Assembly: GCA_965235635.1 (NCBI GenBank)
Contig: CBDDYR010000003.1
Span: forward strand, 62,001-126,000
From: Fontibacterium meridianamericanum
GTDB taxonomy: Bacteria; Pseudomonadota; Alphaproteobacteria; Pelagibacterales; Pelagibacteraceae
Length of the DNA: 64,000 nt
Reading direction: 5' to 3'
Shown here: one piece after another, positions 54,353-63,480 of the stretch
Numbering within the stretch: position 1 is the stretch's first letter
Layout of the letters: every line of letters starts with the position of its first letter
Position numbers and translations under genes: made by a program
Notes under the pieces: model-generated
Seen by the model: only the letters and a program-made list of their open reading frames with translations
What the model was told of the DNA's origin: nothing
The model's database searches: none

Positions 54353-55314
54353 TGAAAAGTATAGCAATCATTGGGTCTGGGTTTTCAGCAGCAACTCTTT
54401 CTTATTTTATTAAAAAAGATTTAGATTTTTACGAAAAATCCAGAGGCGCAGGTGGACGTTGTTCAACTAGAAGAGTTGAAAATGTTGGCTTATTTGATCA
54501 CGGTCTACAATATATTAAAAGTTCAAATTCTGAATTTAAAAAGATGTTAAATGATTACAGTATTTGGAAGGGAAATTTTAAAATATTTGAAAATAATCAA
54601 CTTAAAAATGATGATGATAAAGAGAGAATTATTCATGAGAATGGAAACAATTTATTAGTTAAAACTTTATTCAAAAATAAAAATATATTTGTAAATAAAG
54701 AATTAATAAGAATTGAAAAAAAAACAGATCATTTACAGTTAACTTTTAAAGACGGAACACAAGAGCAGTATAAAACAGTTATTATTACCGCTCCCTATCA
54801 GCAAGCTTATAATTTAACCAAACAATTCACTGAAAATTTCTTCTCAAACTTAAATTTTTCCATGCAGCCTAATTTAACCGTGATGGTTGCTTTCAATAAA
54901 AGTTTAAAACTTGATTTCAGCGCTATTACTTTTGAAAATGATGATGTTTTAGGCTTTGCTGCAAATGAAAATACTAAAAAGAAAAATTTAATTAATAAAG
55001 ACTTAGAATTATGGACAATTCAATCCTCAGTGAAATATGCACTTAAAAATATAAAGGAATATCGAAATAATAAGCAAGTTTTAATTGATGAAATATTAAA
55101 AAATTTTTCTAATAAATTAAAAATAAATATTAGCAAAGAGCAAATACACTATAGTGATATTCACGGCTGGCTCTATGCTTACAATTTAAACTCTACAACA
55201 CCTAATTGTTATTGGGATAAGAATTTAAGACTTGGAATTTGTGGCGACTGGTTTTCTGGGGGGAATGCTGAAAGTGCTTTTTTAAATGCAAAAAAACTTG
55301 CAAGTCTAATTTAA
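54352..55314 (+). CDS. Renalase-like FAD-dependent oxidoreductase
   Basis: A 320-residue flavoprotein with an N-terminal FAD-binding motif IAIIGSGFSAATLSYF and the second conserved stretch EKSRGAGGRCSTRR, followed by LFDHGLQYIKSS, the pattern of renalase-like amine-oxidase-fold proteins. The C-terminal FAD contact reads RLGICGDWFSGGNAESAFLNA. I chose ATG 54352, which overlaps the selO stop (TAATG); an upstream in-frame TTG at 54340 would lie within selO. Bacterial renalases oxidise off-target dihydro forms of NAD(P)H. Convergent with phaR. Confidence 0.85.
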   Translation: MKSIAIIGSGFSAATLSYFIKKDLDFYEKSRGAGGRCSTRRVENVGLFDHGLQYIKSSNSEFKKMLNDYSIWKGNFKIFENNQLKNDDDKERIIHENGNNLLVKTLFKNKNIFVNKELIRIEKKTDHLQLTFKDGTQEQYKTVIITAPYQQAYNLTKQFTENFFSNLNFSMQPNLTVMVAFNKSLKLDFSAITFENDDVLGFAANENTKKKNLINKDLELWTIQSSVKYALKNIKEYRNNKQVLIDEILKNFSNKLKINISKEQIHYSDIHGWLYAYNLNSTTPNCYWDKNLRLGICGDWFSGGNAESAFLNAKKLASLI

Positions 55315-55315
55315 A

Positions 55316-55789
55316 TTATTTTTGATTTTTAATTTCTTCAACTTGTTTTTTTAGTTTATCAATTTGAGTCATTAGATCATCAATATTTTTTTCCTCTTTA
55401 GGGGCAGGAGCTTTTTGAGTTGTTTTCTGACCAAAATTAAAAAAATTAAAATCCATAAAATTTGGAAAACCTTTAGTGAAAATATTATTACTATTTGCAG
55501 CATTCATTGTATTAGTTAAAAAATCAAACATCAGATTACTTTTTTTATTTTCGTTAAATAAGATAATTTGTTTTAATATATGTGCTGGAATTAAATTTAC
55601 TCCTGCATTTTCTTTTTCTAAAATAATTTGTGTTAAAATAGTTGAAGTGATGTCGTTTTGAGTATCAACATCGACAACTTTAAAATCTAATTCTTTTTTG
55701 ATTAAAGTAACAATGTCATCGAGGGTGATGTAAGCACTCGTTTCGGTATTATATAATCTTCGATTAGAATATTTTTTAATTTCAATCAT
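55316..55789 (-). CDS. phaR: PHA synthesis repressor PhaR
   Basis: A 157-residue PhaR. The N-terminal DNA-binding domain reads IEIKKYSNRRLYNTETSAYI, followed by the accumulation-regulator domain (TSTILTQIILEKENAG) that binds nascent PHB. The C-terminus has a Lys/Glu-rich coiled coil. In Paracoccus and Rhodobacter PhaR represses phasin and pha genes until polymer displaces it. It overlaps the 3' end of phaC by 4 nt, same strand. Candidate operators lie at 57710-57809. Confidence 0.95.
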   Translation of the reverse strand: MIEIKKYSNRRLYNTETSAYITLDDIVTLIKKELDFKVVDVDTQNDITSTILTQIILEKENAGVNLIPAHILKQIILFNENKKSNLMFDFLTNTMNAANSNNIFTKGFPNFMDFNFFNFGQKTTQKAPAPKEEKNIDDLMTQIDKLKKQVEEIKNQK

Positions 55790-57651
55790 GATTGTTTAAC
55801 GTATTGTCCCGGAGCATCGTAAAGTGCTTCAAATTTTTTTACATTTAGCTCTGAAGGTTTTTTAAAATCACCAGAATTAACTGCAAGCCAAGCAGTCCAA
55901 ATTGGCCACCAAGAGCCATCAACTTTTTTAGAACTGTTAAACCATTCATCCTGGTTTTTTCCTTTTTCAAATTTTTTTGTATAATAGTGAAGTTTGCCAG
56001 GCTTATTTTCCGTTCCTTGAATAATTCCTGCAATATGACCAGAGTTTGCGAGTACGAAATTGATATGCGAATTATAGGCATTTAGGCCCTGATAAACAGA
56101 TCGCCAAGGTGCAATGTGATCTTCGGTGGTTGCAACCGAAAACATAGGCGTGTCGATTTTAGAAAGATCAATTTCAACATCGCCGATTTTATATTTATTT
56201 TTAACAACTAAATTATTTAAATACATACAACGTAAATATTCTGAGTGCATTTTCTCAGGAAGTCTTGTGGAATCTGAGTTCCAGTGCAACATATCAAAAG
56301 CGGTTGGCTCATTTCCAAGCAGATAATTATTTACAACATAATTCCAGTATAAATCTGTAGGACGCAAAAAGTTAAAAGCAGCAGCCATATCTTTACCATC
56401 GAAGTAACCAGTTTTTTTCATTTGTTGTTCAATACTTGTAATCTGTTCTTCAGTAATAAAGATCCCTAATTCACCTGGATCTTCAAAATCAATTAAACTT
56501 GCAAAATAAGTTGCGCTTGAGATTTTATATTTGCTTGGAACAACTTTTAAATATGCAAGTGCAAGGGAGGCTAATGTTCCACCAACACAGTAGGAAGCAA
56601 TGTTTGCTGCAGAGGAACCAGTCTTATCACAACAAATTTTTAAAGCCTCTAAGACTCCATCCTCAATATATTCTTTAAAAGAAATATTTCTTGAACTAGC
56701 ATCTGGATTCTTCCAAGAGATTAAAAAAGTGTTAAATTTTTTATCAACTAAATATTTCATCATTGATTTTTTTTCATTTAAATCCATGATGTAATATTTG
56801 TTGATGAATGGTGGGATGATTAACATTGGTTTTGAATATTGTTGATCTGTTGCGCAATCGTACTGGATAAGCTCAAATAAATTATTTTTAAAAATTACTT
56901 TACCTTTAGTGGTTGCTAAATTTTTTCCTATTTCAAATTCACCGGCTTTAGATTGTTGTATAAAAAGTTTGTTAGGATGTTTTTCAAAATCTTTTTTATA
57001 ATTTTCATAACCCTTCGCTAGATTGTTGCCTTTTTCATCAACGGTTTTTTTTAATACTTCTGGATTAGTAAAAGCAAAGTTAGAAGGCGATAGAGCGCTA
57101 TTTAATTGTTTTAGATAAAATTGCATGACTCGTTTGTCTTTTGGATCTTTAAATTCGACATTCTCAATTAAATTATTTAAAAAATTTGCACTGATTAAAT
57201 AAAACTGCTTTATAAAATCGAAAAACAAATTTGTTTTCCATTCTTCATTTGAAAATCTTTTGTCAGATTTTTCTTCAAAGATTACAGGATTGGCCATTCC
57301 TCCAGATGCGCGTGTTACAAAATAAAAATTCAAATTAGCAATTTGTGCCATCCATCGGTTCAATTGATCAAAGTAGACATTTGGATTTTGTTGAATGCCT
57401 GATGAAAAATTTTTAAAAGACTCCATCATCTTATTCATGGTTGGAGCAATCAAATTGGACAAATCATTTACGGTAAAATTACTATTTTTTTGAGACTGGG
57501 GTGAAAACGCTGCAAAGGGATTTTGATTGGAACCTAAATTCTTAAAAGACTCAATGTATTGATTATAAATTTTAAGATTATTTTCAAACACTCCACTTAA
57601 ATCTTCAAAATTAATTTTATCTGGCTGTTTATCTTTGTCGTTTTTTGTCAT
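55786..57651 (-). CDS. phaC: Class I poly(3-hydroxyalkanoate) synthase
   Basis: A 621-residue PhaC that polymerises 3-hydroxybutyryl-CoA on granules. The lipase-like box is YCVGGTLASL with the catalytic Cys; the catalytic Asp is in VATTEDHIAPWRS and His in LANSGHIAGI. Other landmarks are PPFINKYYIMDL and SWKNPDASSRN. The first 110 residues are low-complexity, Asn/Gln-rich, as often seen. A strong ribosome binding site (GGAGGG on the minus strand) precedes the ATG. It is divergent from the phasin gene. Confidence 0.97.
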   Translation of the reverse strand: MTKNDKDKQPDKINFEDLSGVFENNLKIYNQYIESFKNLGSNQNPFAAFSPQSQKNSNFTVNDLSNLIAPTMNKMMESFKNFSSGIQQNPNVYFDQLNRWMAQIANLNFYFVTRASGGMANPVIFEEKSDKRFSNEEWKTNLFFDFIKQFYLISANFLNNLIENVEFKDPKDKRVMQFYLKQLNSALSPSNFAFTNPEVLKKTVDEKGNNLAKGYENYKKDFEKHPNKLFIQQSKAGEFEIGKNLATTKGKVIFKNNLFELIQYDCATDQQYSKPMLIIPPFINKYYIMDLNEKKSMMKYLVDKKFNTFLISWKNPDASSRNISFKEYIEDGVLEALKICCDKTGSSAANIASYCVGGTLASLALAYLKVVPSKYKISSATYFASLIDFEDPGELGIFITEEQITSIEQQMKKTGYFDGKDMAAAFNFLRPTDLYWNYVVNNYLLGNEPTAFDMLHWNSDSTRLPEKMHSEYLRCMYLNNLVVKNKYKIGDVEIDLSKIDTPMFSVATTEDHIAPWRSVYQGLNAYNSHINFVLANSGHIAGIIQGTENKPGKLHYYTKKFEKGKNQDEWFNSSKKVDGSWWPIWTAWLAVNSGDFKKPSELNVKKFEALYDAPGQYVKQS

Positions 57652-57709
57652 TTTGCCCTCCGATAATAGCCTAATAAATGTGAATAGAGCAATAACCTAT
57701 TTGTGCTTA

Positions 57710-57809
57710 TGCAATATATAAATATTGCATTTGCAAAAGAAAAAACGTATTAAAATCAATGTTTTAGCATATTTATTCATTTTTAGACTTGAAATATATT
57801 GCACTGCAA
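57710..57809. promoter_or_regulatory. Cluster of TGCA palindromes, probable PhaR operators
   Basis: Three inverted repeats with TTGCA/TGCAA half-sites lie between divergent phaC and the phasin gene: TGCAATATATAAATATTGCA (57710-57729), TTTGCAAA immediately after it (57731-57738), and the perfect TTGCACTGCAA (57799-57809). PhaR of Paracoccus and Rhodobacter is known to bind TGC-rich palindromes at such loci. Assignment is by position and motif only. Confidence 0.6.
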
Positions 57810-57855
57810 CATAAATAGAGCTCATAAATAAACTTTAACAAACAAGGAAAGTAAA

Positions 57856-58311
57856 ATGATGACAAACATAAATAACCCTTTTGAATTCTTTGATTTTCAA
57901 AAGATGTTAGCAGCTCTTAAAATGCCAACAGTAGATGGTAATTCTGAGAATTTAATCAATGCTCAAAAGAAAACTTTAGAGACATTTGCTAATGCATCTA
58001 AAGTATTATTTGAAGGCTACAATGCACTTGCTAAAAAGCAAATAGAAGTACTTAACAAAGCTATTTCTAATGCAAAAGATGCTACTTCTGAATTAGCTAA
58101 GGGAAATCCTCAGCAATCAGCTGGTAAATCTATCGAATTGATCCAAGAATCAATCGTTGAAGCTCAAAATATTGCTAATGATTTCTCAAAAATTGCAGAA
58201 AAAACTGCAAAAGAATCTTTCGAAATTCTTAACAAAAGACTTTTAGAAGGTTTAACAGAAATCAAAAAAGTAATCGAAGAAGAAGGCAAAAAAGCTTCTG
58301 TTAAAAACTAA
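57856..58311 (+). CDS. phaP: Phasin
   Basis: A 151-residue phasin, the granule-coating protein. It is almost entirely amphipathic helix: NLINAQKKTLETFANASKVL and AKKQIEVLNKAISNAKDAT match the phasin_2 pattern, with an Ala/Lys-rich C-terminus. A good ribosome binding site (AAGGAAAG) precedes the ATG. It is divergent from phaC across a 204-bp spacer with several TGCA palindromes and is followed by a hairpin. Confidence 0.95.
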   Translation: MMTNINNPFEFFDFQKMLAALKMPTVDGNSENLINAQKKTLETFANASKVLFEGYNALAKKQIEVLNKAISNAKDATSELAKGNPQQSAGKSIELIQESIVEAQNIANDFSKIAEKTAKESFEILNKRLLEGLTEIKKVIEEEGKKASVKN

Positions 58312-58330
58312 TTAGTTTTTAACTAAGTAA

Positions 58331-58382
58331 TTTAGAGAGAAACTGGTTCGATCTCCCCTTATTTCAGCCAGTTCTCTCTAAA
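58331..58382 (+). terminator. Hairpin after the phasin gene
   Basis: Left arm TTTAGAGAGAAACTGG (58331-58346) pairs with CCAGTTCTCTCTAAA (58368-58382), leaving one bulged A and a 21-nt loop. No T-run follows on the plus strand, so it may be an mRNA-stabilising structure or partial attenuator between phasin and phaB rather than a full terminator, letting phasin be made in excess. Confidence 0.6.
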
Positions 58383-58459
58383 AAATCAACAAAATCTAGC
58401 TAGTAATTTAAATTTAAATTAAGTATAATTTTTCAAAAAAACCAATAATTAGGCCATAA

Positions 58460-59182
58460 ATGTCTAGAGTTGCTTTAGTTACAGGCGGAACAAGAGGAAT
58501 TGGAGCTGCCATTGCAACAAGATTAAAAAATGATGGTTATAAAGTAGTTTCATCTTACGTTGGTAAAGATGAGGCAGCACAGGCTTATTCAAAACAAAGC
58601 GGAATTGAAGTTATAAAATCAGACGTATCCTATTTTGAAAGTTGCAAAGCAGCAGTTGCTGAAGTTGAAAAAAAATACGGCGATATAGAAATTGTAGTTA
58701 ATAACGCCGGAATAACAAAAGATAGATTTTTACATAAAATGAATCCAGAAGAATGGAATTCAGTAATCAATACAAATTTAAATTCTCTTTTTAACGTTTG
58801 TCGAAATGTTATTGAGAAGATGCGAGCAAAGGGATTTGGTAGAATTGTATCGATCAGTTCTATTAATGGAATAAAAGGTCAAGTGGGTCAGACAAATTAT
58901 TCAGCGGCAAAAGCTGGAATAATTGGATTTTCAAAAGCTCTAGCATTAGAGAATGCAAACAAAGGAATAACGGTAAATGTTATCGCTCCAGGTTACGTTG
59001 GAACGGATATGGTTAAAAAAATTGATCCTACAATTCTTAAGGGAATTGTAAGTCAAATTCCAGTTGGAAGACTTGCAGAGCCAGATGAAATTGCAGCCTT
59101 GGCAAGTTATTTAGTAAGTGATAAAGCAGGCTTCATTACAGGCGCTACCTTTTCAATAAATGGTGGCCAGTACATGCAGTAA
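58460..59182 (+). CDS. phaB: Acetoacetyl-CoA reductase
   Basis: A 240-residue short-chain dehydrogenase that reduces acetoacetyl-CoA to (R)-3-hydroxybutyryl-CoA with NADPH. The cofactor motif is TGGTRGIGAAIA, the NNAG motif is VVNNAGITKDR, and the catalytic Ser-Tyr-Lys lie in SISSING...TNYSAAKAG. The MNPEEWNSVINTNL stretch is typical of PhaB. It is followed by phaA after 36 bp. Confidence 0.95.
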   Translation: MSRVALVTGGTRGIGAAIATRLKNDGYKVVSSYVGKDEAAQAYSKQSGIEVIKSDVSYFESCKAAVAEVEKKYGDIEIVVNNAGITKDRFLHKMNPEEWNSVINTNLNSLFNVCRNVIEKMRAKGFGRIVSISSINGIKGQVGQTNYSAAKAGIIGFSKALALENANKGITVNVIAPGYVGTDMVKKIDPTILKGIVSQIPVGRLAEPDEIAALASYLVSDKAGFITGATFSINGGQYMQ

Positions 59183-59218
59183 CAATAATTTTTTAAACGA
59201 AAGGGATGAATAATAAAA

Positions 59219-60415
59219 ATGACTGATAATGATGTTGTAATAACGAGTGCGGTTCGAACGGCCGTTGGATCTTTTGGCGGTTCTCTTTCTTCTTTAACAG
59301 CACCTCAATTAGGCGCAGAGGTTATAAAAAAAGCTTTAGAAAAATCAGAAATTAAACCTGAGCAAGTTGACACTGTTTACATGGGACAAATTTTAGCTGC
59401 AGGTGTTGGACAAAATCCTGCGCGACAAGCTGCAATTCATGCAGGCATTCCTGTTGAAAAAACTGCAACCACTATCAATCAACTTTGCGGCTCGGGTCTT
59501 GCAGCCGTTGCTTTTGGTTACAACTCTATTAAATGTGGCGATGCAAATATCGTCGTTGCAGGCGGACAAGAAAGCATGAGCAATGCTCCACACTTTATTA
59601 ATTTAAGAAATGGTGTGAAATTAGGAGACACTAAACTACAAGATTCTATGATCGTTGATGGATTATTAGATGTTTACAATCAATATCATATGGGAGTGAC
59701 AGCAGAAAACGTTGCACAAAAATTTCAAATCACAAGAAAAGATCAAGACGCTTTTGCAGCAGCATCACAAAGAAAAGCGGTTGATGCAATCAAAGCTAAA
59801 AAATTTAAAGACGAAATCATTCCAGTGACTGTTAAAGTTAAAAAACAAGATGTGGTTTTTGATAAAGATGAATATCCAAAAGATGGAACAACGATTGAAA
59901 AATTAGAAGCTTTAAAACCTGCATTTAAAAAAGATGGAACGGTGACAGCTGGAAATGCTTCTGGATTAAATGATGGAGCAGCTGTGGTGAGTTTAATGTC
60001 AGGTAAAACTGCAAAACAACATAGTATTGAACCCCTTGCTAAAATAGTTTCTTGGGCAGTGTGTGGAGTGGACCCATCGATTATGGGAACAGGCCCAATC
60101 CCAGCATCACGTCTTGCTCTTAAAAAAGCAGGTTGGGGTGAGGATGAACTTGATTTAATTGAAGCAAATGAAGCTTTTGCAGCACAAGCGATTGCAGTGA
60201 ATAAAGAAATGGGTTGGACCGTTGATAAAGTAAATGTCAATGGTGGTGCGATTGCCATCGGTCATCCTATTGGTGCATCAGGAGCTAGAATTTTAGTAAC
60301 TTTAATTCATGAAATGATCAAAACTCATTCTAAAAGAGGACTTGCAACTCTTTGTATTGGTGGCGGAATGGGAATTGCAATGTGCATTGAAAGAAATTTC
60401 ATAGATCATAAATAA
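59219..60415 (+). CDS. phaA: Acetyl-CoA acetyltransferase
   Basis: A 398-residue thiolase condensing two acetyl-CoA to acetoacetyl-CoA, the entry to PHB. The nucleophilic Cys is in TINQLCGSGLAAVAFG near residue 90; the second catalytic His is in NGGAIAIGHPIGASGAR and the second Cys in LCIGGGMGIAM. It has an AAAGGG ribosome binding site. In operon with phaB upstream and a crotonase gene 6 nt downstream. A long frame on the opposite strand is a shadow. Confidence 0.96.
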   Translation: MTDNDVVITSAVRTAVGSFGGSLSSLTAPQLGAEVIKKALEKSEIKPEQVDTVYMGQILAAGVGQNPARQAAIHAGIPVEKTATTINQLCGSGLAAVAFGYNSIKCGDANIVVAGGQESMSNAPHFINLRNGVKLGDTKLQDSMIVDGLLDVYNQYHMGVTAENVAQKFQITRKDQDAFAAASQRKAVDAIKAKKFKDEIIPVTVKVKKQDVVFDKDEYPKDGTTIEKLEALKPAFKKDGTVTAGNASGLNDGAAVVSLMSGKTAKQHSIEPLAKIVSWAVCGVDPSIMGTGPIPASRLALKKAGWGEDELDLIEANEAFAAQAIAVNKEMGWTVDKVNVNGGAIAIGHPIGASGARILVTLIHEMIKTHSKRGLATLCIGGGMGIAMCIERNFIDHK

Positions 60416-60421
60416 TCCTTA

Positions 60422-61171
60422 ATGGATTTTAAGAATATAAAAGTAAGAACCGAACAGGCTGTCGGTTTTATACAAATTGATAGGGCTGCTGATAAAAACT
60501 CTTTAAATATAGAAACTTCAAAAGAGATATTAAAAGCCTTATTAAGTTTTGATCAAAATCCTGCAGTTAAATGTATTGCAATTGAAGGCAATCAAAAACT
60601 ATTCTCCCCAGGGGCTGATATTAAAGAATTAGACTCCTTAACGAAAGATACAGCCGCTCAACACAAACTATTCGATGCCTTTGATGAAATAAGCAAAATA
60701 AAAAAACCAGTCATCGCCTTAGTTGAAGGTTATGCTTTAGGAGGTGGGATGGAACTTGCACTGATTTGTGATTTTATTATTGCATCGGAGAATGCAAAAT
60801 TTGCTCAACCAGAAATTAATTTAGGTTTAATACCAGGAATTGGCGGCACACAACGACTTAAGAATTATGTTGGAAAATATAATGCAAATTATTTATGTAT
60901 GACTGGAGAAATGATTACAGCTCAACAAGGGCAACAGTTAGGGTTTATTAGTGTGGTTTTAAAAGCCGATGAATATAAAATGAAGGCTTATCAAATATTA
61001 AAATCAATTTCAGAAAAACCCCTTTCAAGTTTGGTGGAGATTAAAAGATTAGTAAATCAAGAGTCCTCATTAAAAGAAGAAAGACAAACTTTTTATAAAT
61101 TACTAGATAGTGAAAATAAGAAAATTGGTATTCAAAGTTTTTTTGCTAAAACAAAACCTGAGTGGAAGTAA
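60422..61171 (+). CDS. Enoyl-CoA hydratase/isomerase (crotonase family)
   Basis: A 249-residue crotonase-fold protein. The oxyanion-hole segments are FSPGADIKEL and GYALGGGMELALICDFIIAS; the catalytic Glu residues are in MELALI and QPEINLGLIPGIGGTQR. It probably hydrates crotonyl-CoA to (S)-3-hydroxybutyryl-CoA, giving a second route between beta-oxidation and PHB. It sits 6 nt after phaA and overlaps the hydrolase gene by 10 nt. Confidence 0.9.
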   Translation: MDFKNIKVRTEQAVGFIQIDRAADKNSLNIETSKEILKALLSFDQNPAVKCIAIEGNQKLFSPGADIKELDSLTKDTAAQHKLFDAFDEISKIKKPVIALVEGYALGGGMELALICDFIIASENAKFAQPEINLGLIPGIGGTQRLKNYVGKYNANYLCMTGEMITAQQGQQLGFISVVLKADEYKMKAYQILKSISEKPLSSLVEIKRLVNQESSLKEERQTFYKLLDSENKKIGIQSFFAKTKPEWK

Positions 61172-62061
61172 TTTTGTTTAAAAGTTTTAAAAAAAAATTT
61201 CAAAAAGTAAATAAAGGAAATATTTTTTACCGCATCGGCGGGCAAGGCGCTCCTTTATTATTACTACATGGCTATCCACAAAATCATTACATGTGGAATC
61301 AAATCGCAGATGATCTTGCTAAAAACTTTACCGTGATCCTTCCCGATTTAAGAGGTTATGGACAAAGCTTTGTCCTTTCAGGCGATGCTCAACATCTCAA
61401 TTATTCAAAACGAGAGATGGCAAAGGACATGGTTCAGTTGATGAGTAAACTGGGTTATCAAAAATTTTTACTTGCAGGACATGATCGAGGGGGACGCGTT
61501 GCACATCGACTTGCAAGAGATTATCGAAATAAAGTTATCGCTCTTAGTGTTTTAGATATTTGTCCAACCTTAGATATGTACAATGCAACGGATCAAGATT
61601 TTGCAACTAACTATTTTCATTGGTTCTTTTTAATTCAGCCTAAATTTATTCCAGAAAATTTTATCGCAAAAGATCCTAAGACTTGGCTTAACTATTGTTT
61701 AAAGAAATGGTCAGGTGGATTTAATTTTAAAGGGATTGAAAAATATTATTTAAAATATTTTAAAAATTACAAAAGAATTCATTCTAGCTGCGAAGACTAT
61801 CGAGCAGGGGCAAGCATTGACCTTGTTCATGATAAAAAAGATTTAAAAAAGAAACTGCATATTCCTTTACAAGTATTATGGGGTAAAAATGGGCGTGTCG
61901 GTAAAAAGTTTAAACCGCTTAAAGTTTGGCAAAAATACACAACTCAAAAAGTTGAAGGAAAAGGCTTTAATTGTAAGCATTTTATAGCCGAAGAAGCTCC
62001 AAAGCAGACTTTAAATGAAATGCAAAAATTTTTCTTAAAGTACTCTGATTTTAATTACTAA
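61162..62061 (+). CDS. Haloacetate-dehalogenase-like alpha/beta hydrolase
   Basis: A hydrolase of up to 299 residues. The nucleophile elbow is AGHDRGGRVAHR, with Asp where esterases have Ser, and the two Arg that hold the carboxylate in fluoroacetate dehalogenases. Further matches are the Asp in LDICPT, the His-Trp halide-site pair in YFHWFFL, EDYRAGASIDL, and the catalytic His in CKHFIAEEAP. The longest frame starts at GTG 61162 within the crotonase gene; a TTG at 61174 after its stop is an alternative. Co-transcribed with PHB genes; the natural substrate may be another 2-haloacid. Confidence 0.85.
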   Translation: MEVILFKSFKKKFQKVNKGNIFYRIGGQGAPLLLLHGYPQNHYMWNQIADDLAKNFTVILPDLRGYGQSFVLSGDAQHLNYSKREMAKDMVQLMSKLGYQKFLLAGHDRGGRVAHRLARDYRNKVIALSVLDICPTLDMYNATDQDFATNYFHWFFLIQPKFIPENFIAKDPKTWLNYCLKKWSGGFNFKGIEKYYLKYFKNYKRIHSSCEDYRAGASIDLVHDKKDLKKKLHIPLQVLWGKNGRVGKKFKPLKVWQKYTTQKVEGKGFNCKHFIAEEAPKQTLNEMQKFFLKYSDFNY

Positions 62062-63136
62062 CGTAGGGAGAAGCCCCGCGTACATCTAAATTGATATCAA
62101 CATTTTTATTGATAGGCGGAAAGGCTCTTTGCTGACAATCCATTCTAGGGCAAGTTCTGCAATTCACGCCAATTGCAACCGCAGCATTTTCATCTTTAAC
62201 ATTTAAAGAGTCTGCATAAACAAAATCTTTTGCGTACTTCGCCTGGCACCCTAAACCGATACTTAAAATGCTTCTATAAATTCCATGGCGACCAATTCCT
62301 TTTTCAATGGTTCGTGCAATACAAACATATTTTTCTCCATCTGGCATTTTAGAAAGTGCACAGTGAATTTTACCTGGTAGCATAAAAGCTGAGTGAATAT
62401 TCCATCGAGGACAAGCTCCACCATATCGAGGAATTTGAATGCCAGATAAAGATAATCGTTTAGAAATATTTCCAGCAATATCGGTTCTTAACATATGAAA
62501 AGGAATTCCTTTCATTTTAGGATCTTGTAAACAAGTCACGCGGTGCGCCACTTGTTCGAAGGAAACAGAAAACGTATGTTGAATAAGTTCTAAATCATAA
62601 CGTTGCTTTTTGCATTCTTCATAAAATAATTTGTAAGGCATTAGAATTGCTGCTGCCGTGTAATTGACTAAAGAGATGGTTGTTAATTTTTTAGCAGTCT
62701 CAGATGGAAAATTATAATCTTTAAGATAATCTTCAATTAAATCCATGGCCTCCGCTTGCACAATTTGTCCTGCGCAATAAATTTTTTTAGTATCGAGCGT
62801 TAAGAAGTCAGATAGATAAAGTGTTTTCTTTTCAGGAACATATCGTTTTAAAAAGAAATCATCATTTTTAGGCACAACATCGATCACATCAATTTTGTGA
62901 TGCTTCTTTAAATATTCAACGAGCAAAACATGTCGAGTTCTAAAATTTCTATTTACTTGGTTAAAAATTTTATTTGCATATTCTTCTAGTTTTGGAAAAT
63001 AGTTTTGGTACTCTTGAAGAAAATCTGAAACCGCTTCACCTGGAAATGTTGCTTTAGGATTTGAAACGTTTTCACCCGAAATCATTTCAAGTTTATCATA
63101 AACTTCAGAATTATTTTTTCTGATAAACATCACCAA
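62051..63136 (-). pseudogene. ScfR-like regulator, C-terminal part (frameshifted)
   Basis: The C-terminal 360 or so residues of a short-chain-acyl-CoA regulator (RamB/ScfR-like): an ImmA/IrrE-like domain lacking the HEXXH zinc motif, then the conserved tail RCTCPR-type stretch seen as CRTCPRMDCQQRAFPP. Read alone it would start at a TTG. It continues the N-terminal HTH frame: with one A less in the A6 run near 63118-63123 the two join as DVYQKNNSEVYDKLEMI, a normal linker, giving about 470 residues. It probably governs the glyoxylate-shunt gene behind it in the other direction. Convergent 11-nt overlap with the hydrolase gene. Confidence 0.88.
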
Positions 63137-63467
63137 GACGAATGAGAGCTTTAGAAATAAGTGGATTGGTTTCTATTAAATCTTTTACTTCAATATTAGT
63201 AATATCTAGATCTTCAAATAAATTATCACTTAATAATTCTTGTAAATCATGCACCAGGTTTAACTGATCATCGGATGATAATTTTTTTATATCCAGATTT
63301 AAAATTTCAGAGGCTTTAATAAGTAAATCCGCACTTACTTTTCTTTTACCAGACTCAATTAAGTTTAAATAACTTGGTGAAATTTCAAGTTTTTTTGACA
63401 AATCCCCTTGGCTAATATTGAGCTTTCTACGCGCTGTTTTGATCTTAAATCCAAGTTGTTTGCTCAT
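63111..63467 (-). pseudogene. ScfR-like regulator, N-terminal XRE helix-turn-helix part
   Basis: 118 residues with a Cro/C1-type HTH (ARRKLNISQGDLSKKLEIS then YLNLIESGKRKVSADLL), followed by a helical linker. It stops at TAA right after QKK, in the A6 run where the frame of the C-terminal part takes over. As it stands it could make a free DNA-binding domain, perhaps a dominant repressor. The intact gene is divergent from the small gene and aceA, with likely operators in between. Confidence 0.88.
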
Positions 63468-63480
63468 AAAAATTTACAAA

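Noticed and set aside
59743..60258. 171-codon open frame antisense to phaA
   Set aside because: It lies wholly within phaA on the other strand, its composition reflects the thiolase codons, and no ribosome binding site or domain is seen.
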